Below, one piece after another: positions 4,970 through 6,539 of a stretch of DNA of 6,539 nucleotides (position 1 is its first letter; each line of letters opens with the position of its first letter). A program made the translations under genes and the position numbers. The notes under the pieces were generated by a model. That model had not been told where the DNA came from, made no database searches, and saw only the letters and a list, made by a program, of their open reading frames with translations. This stretch comes from Bacteroidales bacterium UBA2764 (GTDB taxonomy: Bacteria > Bacteroidota > Bacteroidia > Bacteroidales > Paludibacteraceae): the NCBI GenBank assembly GCA_002352705.1, contig DEIW01000180.1, positions 360-6,898 of the forward strand. Reading direction: 5' to 3'.

Positions 4970-6361
4970 ATGCGAACAAAAAGGTACATAGTATTAATTT
5001 TAGCAGTATTCATAAGCATCCTCTCGCTTCCGTTGCGGGCGGAGAAGACGGAGATCGTAGCGCTGAAGAACAATTTGGCGTACGATGCTATCCTGACGCC
5101 GAACTTGCAGCTCGAGTTCCGCTTGACGCGTAAATGGACGATGGAGGTAGGTGCGGGGTTCAACCCGTTCCCGCTCGATGATACCAAGTTCCCGAAATGG
5201 CGTCATGTGGCGGCATGGATTGCACCGCGTTATTGGTTCTGCAATGCCTTCAACCGCGGTTTCTTCTCCTTCAATGCGGCGTATGCCCATTATAACGTGG
5301 CGGGCGGCAAGTACCCTGTCGGATGGATGTACAAGAAGGTGCTGGACAGCCGTTATCAGGGCGATGCCGCGATGGGCGGACTCAGTTTCGGTTGGCATTT
5401 CCCCGTCTCTCCGCATTTCAGTATCGAGTTGGAGGCGGGAGCCGAGGTCGGCTATACGTGGTATAAGGAGTTCGAGTGCCAGCACTGCGGCGCGATGAAA
5501 GCCCAGAGCGGCAGTTGGTTTGCTCTGCCTAAGTTAGGTGTCAACCTCTCGGTGCCGTTAGGCGGCGACAAAGCGTCTCTGGCGCGCCGCTGCGATTGCG
5601 AGCAGTTGGAGGAGAAAGAGGAAGAACCCGATACCGTGATTGCCGAGGAGCCTGTGGAGCGACTGGATGTCGTGAAGCGCCTATGGCCGGCAGTCGGTCC
5701 GGTGGCGATGATGCCTTATACACCGGTTATCAACCCGCGTCAGGATAACATGCAGCGCCTGCGTAACCGTCTGCTCCGTAGCGAAGATGACTATGAACCT
5801 TATACCCAGGAGATGGCGCTCAGTGCCGATCCGCGTAATGTGTTCCTCTATTTCGAGGTCAACGTCACGAAGATGGACCGCTCGTTTATCCAGAACGACA
5901 TGCTCATGGATAGTATCATACAGATCTTAGGTACGGTGATGGATGATCCGATGATCCGCGTATCGCACGTCCGGATTGTGGGATTCGCTTCTTTCGACGG
6001 TCGTCAGGCGTATAACACACGCCTTGCGGGTAGCCGTGCGCAGACGATTAAGGAATATATGCAGAGTATCTACCCGCTGCCGGACAGCGTCTTTGCGGTC
6101 TGCAATGGTGGCGAGAGTTGGGCAGAGTTGCGGTATCGTCTGGTGCAGTTGACGAAAGATACCGAGCGTGTCACCCCGGAGCACGTCGAGATGATCAACG
6201 AGGTGATCGAGGTCATGGATACCGAGCCGGACGCCGATATCCGCGAGAAGAAGATCAAGGCGCTGCGCAAGGGAAGTACCTATCGCTACCTCCGCGACGA
6301 ACTGCAGGATATCATGCGTAACTTGGGATGTGTCACCATCTTCATCGAACCGGAAGATTAG
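4970..6361 (+). CDS. DUF3575-like outer-membrane barrel with OmpA/DUF3868-like C-terminus
   Basis: 463 residues. A signal peptide (MRTKRYIVLILAVFISILSL) is likely cut after Ala24 (LRA|EK). Residues ~27-197 match the DUF3575 pattern: ALKNNLAYDAILTPNLQLEF at the start, alternating aromatic strands (APRYWFCNAFNRGFF, YNVAGGKYPVGW, RYQGDAAMGGLSFGW), and a late CQHCG (170-174). An acidic linker follows (~210-235, EEKEEEPDTVIAEEP). Residues ~290-463 resemble the OmpA-like domain found in DUF3868 proteins: VFLYFEVNVTKMD, HVRIVGFASFDG, NTRLAGSRAQTIKEYM, GGESWAELR, and a final EVMDTEPDADIREKKIKALR...YRYLRDEL. It is likely an outer-membrane protein with a periplasmic peptidoglycan-binding-like domain. 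In Bacteroidales such genes commonly precede fimbrillin or other surface-structure genes; that role here is inferred. Start chosen from the promoter and signal peptide, dropping 17 upstream codons. A promoter for a following gene starts within 40 bases of the stop. Confidence 0.87.
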   Translation: MRTKRYIVLILAVFISILSLPLRAEKTEIVALKNNLAYDAILTPNLQLEFRLTRKWTMEVGAGFNPFPLDDTKFPKWRHVAAWIAPRYWFCNAFNRGFFSFNAAYAHYNVAGGKYPVGWMYKKVLDSRYQGDAAMGGLSFGWHFPVSPHFSIELEAGAEVGYTWYKEFECQHCGAMKAQSGSWFALPKLGVNLSVPLGGDKASLARRCDCEQLEEKEEEPDTVIAEEPVERLDVVKRLWPAVGPVAMMPYTPVINPRQDNMQRLRNRLLRSEDDYEPYTQEMALSADPRNVFLYFEVNVTKMDRSFIQNDMLMDSIIQILGTVMDDPMIRVSHVRIVGFASFDGRQAYNTRLAGSRAQTIKEYMQSIYPLPDSVFAVCNGGESWAELRYRLVQLTKDTERVTPEHVEMINEVIEVMDTEPDADIREKKIKALRKGSTYRYLRDELQDIMRNLGCVTIFIEPED

Positions 6362-6396
6362 ATATGAAAAAAAATTATTTATGTTTATTGCCGACG

Positions 6397-6428
6397 TTTG
6401 TACCCCGCATGGATTTTCGTTATTTTTG
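6397..6428 (+). promoter_or_regulatory. Consensus promoter for a gene beyond the right edge
   Basis: TTTG (6397-6400), a 20-base spacer and TATTTTTG (6421-6428) match the Bacteroidota consensus at every defined position. Transcription would start near 6435, and no convincing gene begins before the window ends, so it should serve the next gene with a leader of more than 100 bases. The sequence is AT-rich and contains a small CGGCC-GAT-GGCCG hairpin (6499-6511). The window ends in an A-rich run (AAAATTAACAAAAAACA) of the kind that precedes Bacteroidota start codons. Confidence 0.65.
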
Positions 6429-6539
6429 GAAGCGAACCGCCGCATTTTTGATTTTAAAAAAACACCCTACACTAAGAATAAAAAAGCAAATTATCCAACG
6501 GCCGATGGCCGGTCCAATATAGAAAATTAACAAAAAACA

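Noticed and set aside
4919..6361. Phase-variable invertible promoter ahead of the surface-protein gene
   Set aside because: I looked for long inverted repeats flanking the promoter at 4918-4949 and found only the short palindromes listed; no recombinase gene is in the window.
6364..6522. A 52-codon frame starting at ATG 6364, two bases after the DUF3575-like stop
   Set aside because: The spacing is operon-like, but the peptide has no signal, domain or family look, and a consensus promoter lies within it. It reads better as the promoter and leader of the next gene. A tiny peptide cannot be fully excluded.

Overview
The window looks like chromosomal DNA from a member of the Bacteroidales (a Bacteroides- or Parabacteroides-like gut bacterium; the genus cannot be fixed from sequence alone). 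Support comes from near-consensus Bacteroidota promoters (TTTG-like -33, 20-nt spacer, TAnnTTTG -7) upstream of several genes, absence of clear Shine-Dalgarno sites, AT-rich leaders, a Bacteroidota-type membrane-spanning TPR/HTH regulator and a DUF3575/OmpA-like outer-membrane protein.

Layout. (1) 1-290, minus strand: 5' part of an unrecognised gene that runs off the left edge. (2) 291-783: long intergenic region with a 22-nt-period purine-rich (minus strand) tandem repeat in that gene's predicted leader, its predicted promoter, and a strong opposing promoter for the next gene. (3) 784-2253, plus: TPR regulator with an N-terminal lipobox/signal anchor, a mid-protein membrane helix and a C-terminal LuxR-like HTH. 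(4) 2242-3526, minus: recX and prmC, an overlapping housekeeping pair read from a promoter whose -7 box nearly touches the prmC GTG start; recX converges on and overlaps the regulator gene. (5) 3527-3594: AT-rich repeat between divergent prmC and ribD that supplies the ribD start codon. (6) 3595-4671, plus: ribD. (7) 4672-4969: likely terminator, then an organised set of direct repeats and dyads and a promoter. (8) 4970-6361, plus: a secreted DUF3575-like beta-barrel joined to an OmpA/DUF3868-like C-terminal domain, a combination typical of Bacteroidales fimbrial or surface-structure loci. (9) 6362-6539: a consensus promoter and an A-rich leader, suggesting another gene starts just past the right edge.

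Functionally, prmC (methylates peptide release factors), recX (RecA modulator) and ribD (riboflavin synthesis) are core functions. They lie between two accessory-type genes: a one-protein transmembrane regulator and the first visible gene of a probable surface-structure locus. I see no RNA gene, CRISPR array, insertion sequence or defence system. The most unusual signals are the repeat structures: the 22-nt tandem repeat, the AT-rich repeat around the ribD/prmC starts, the repeat-like insert in PrmC, and the repeat/dyad array ahead of the DUF3575 gene.
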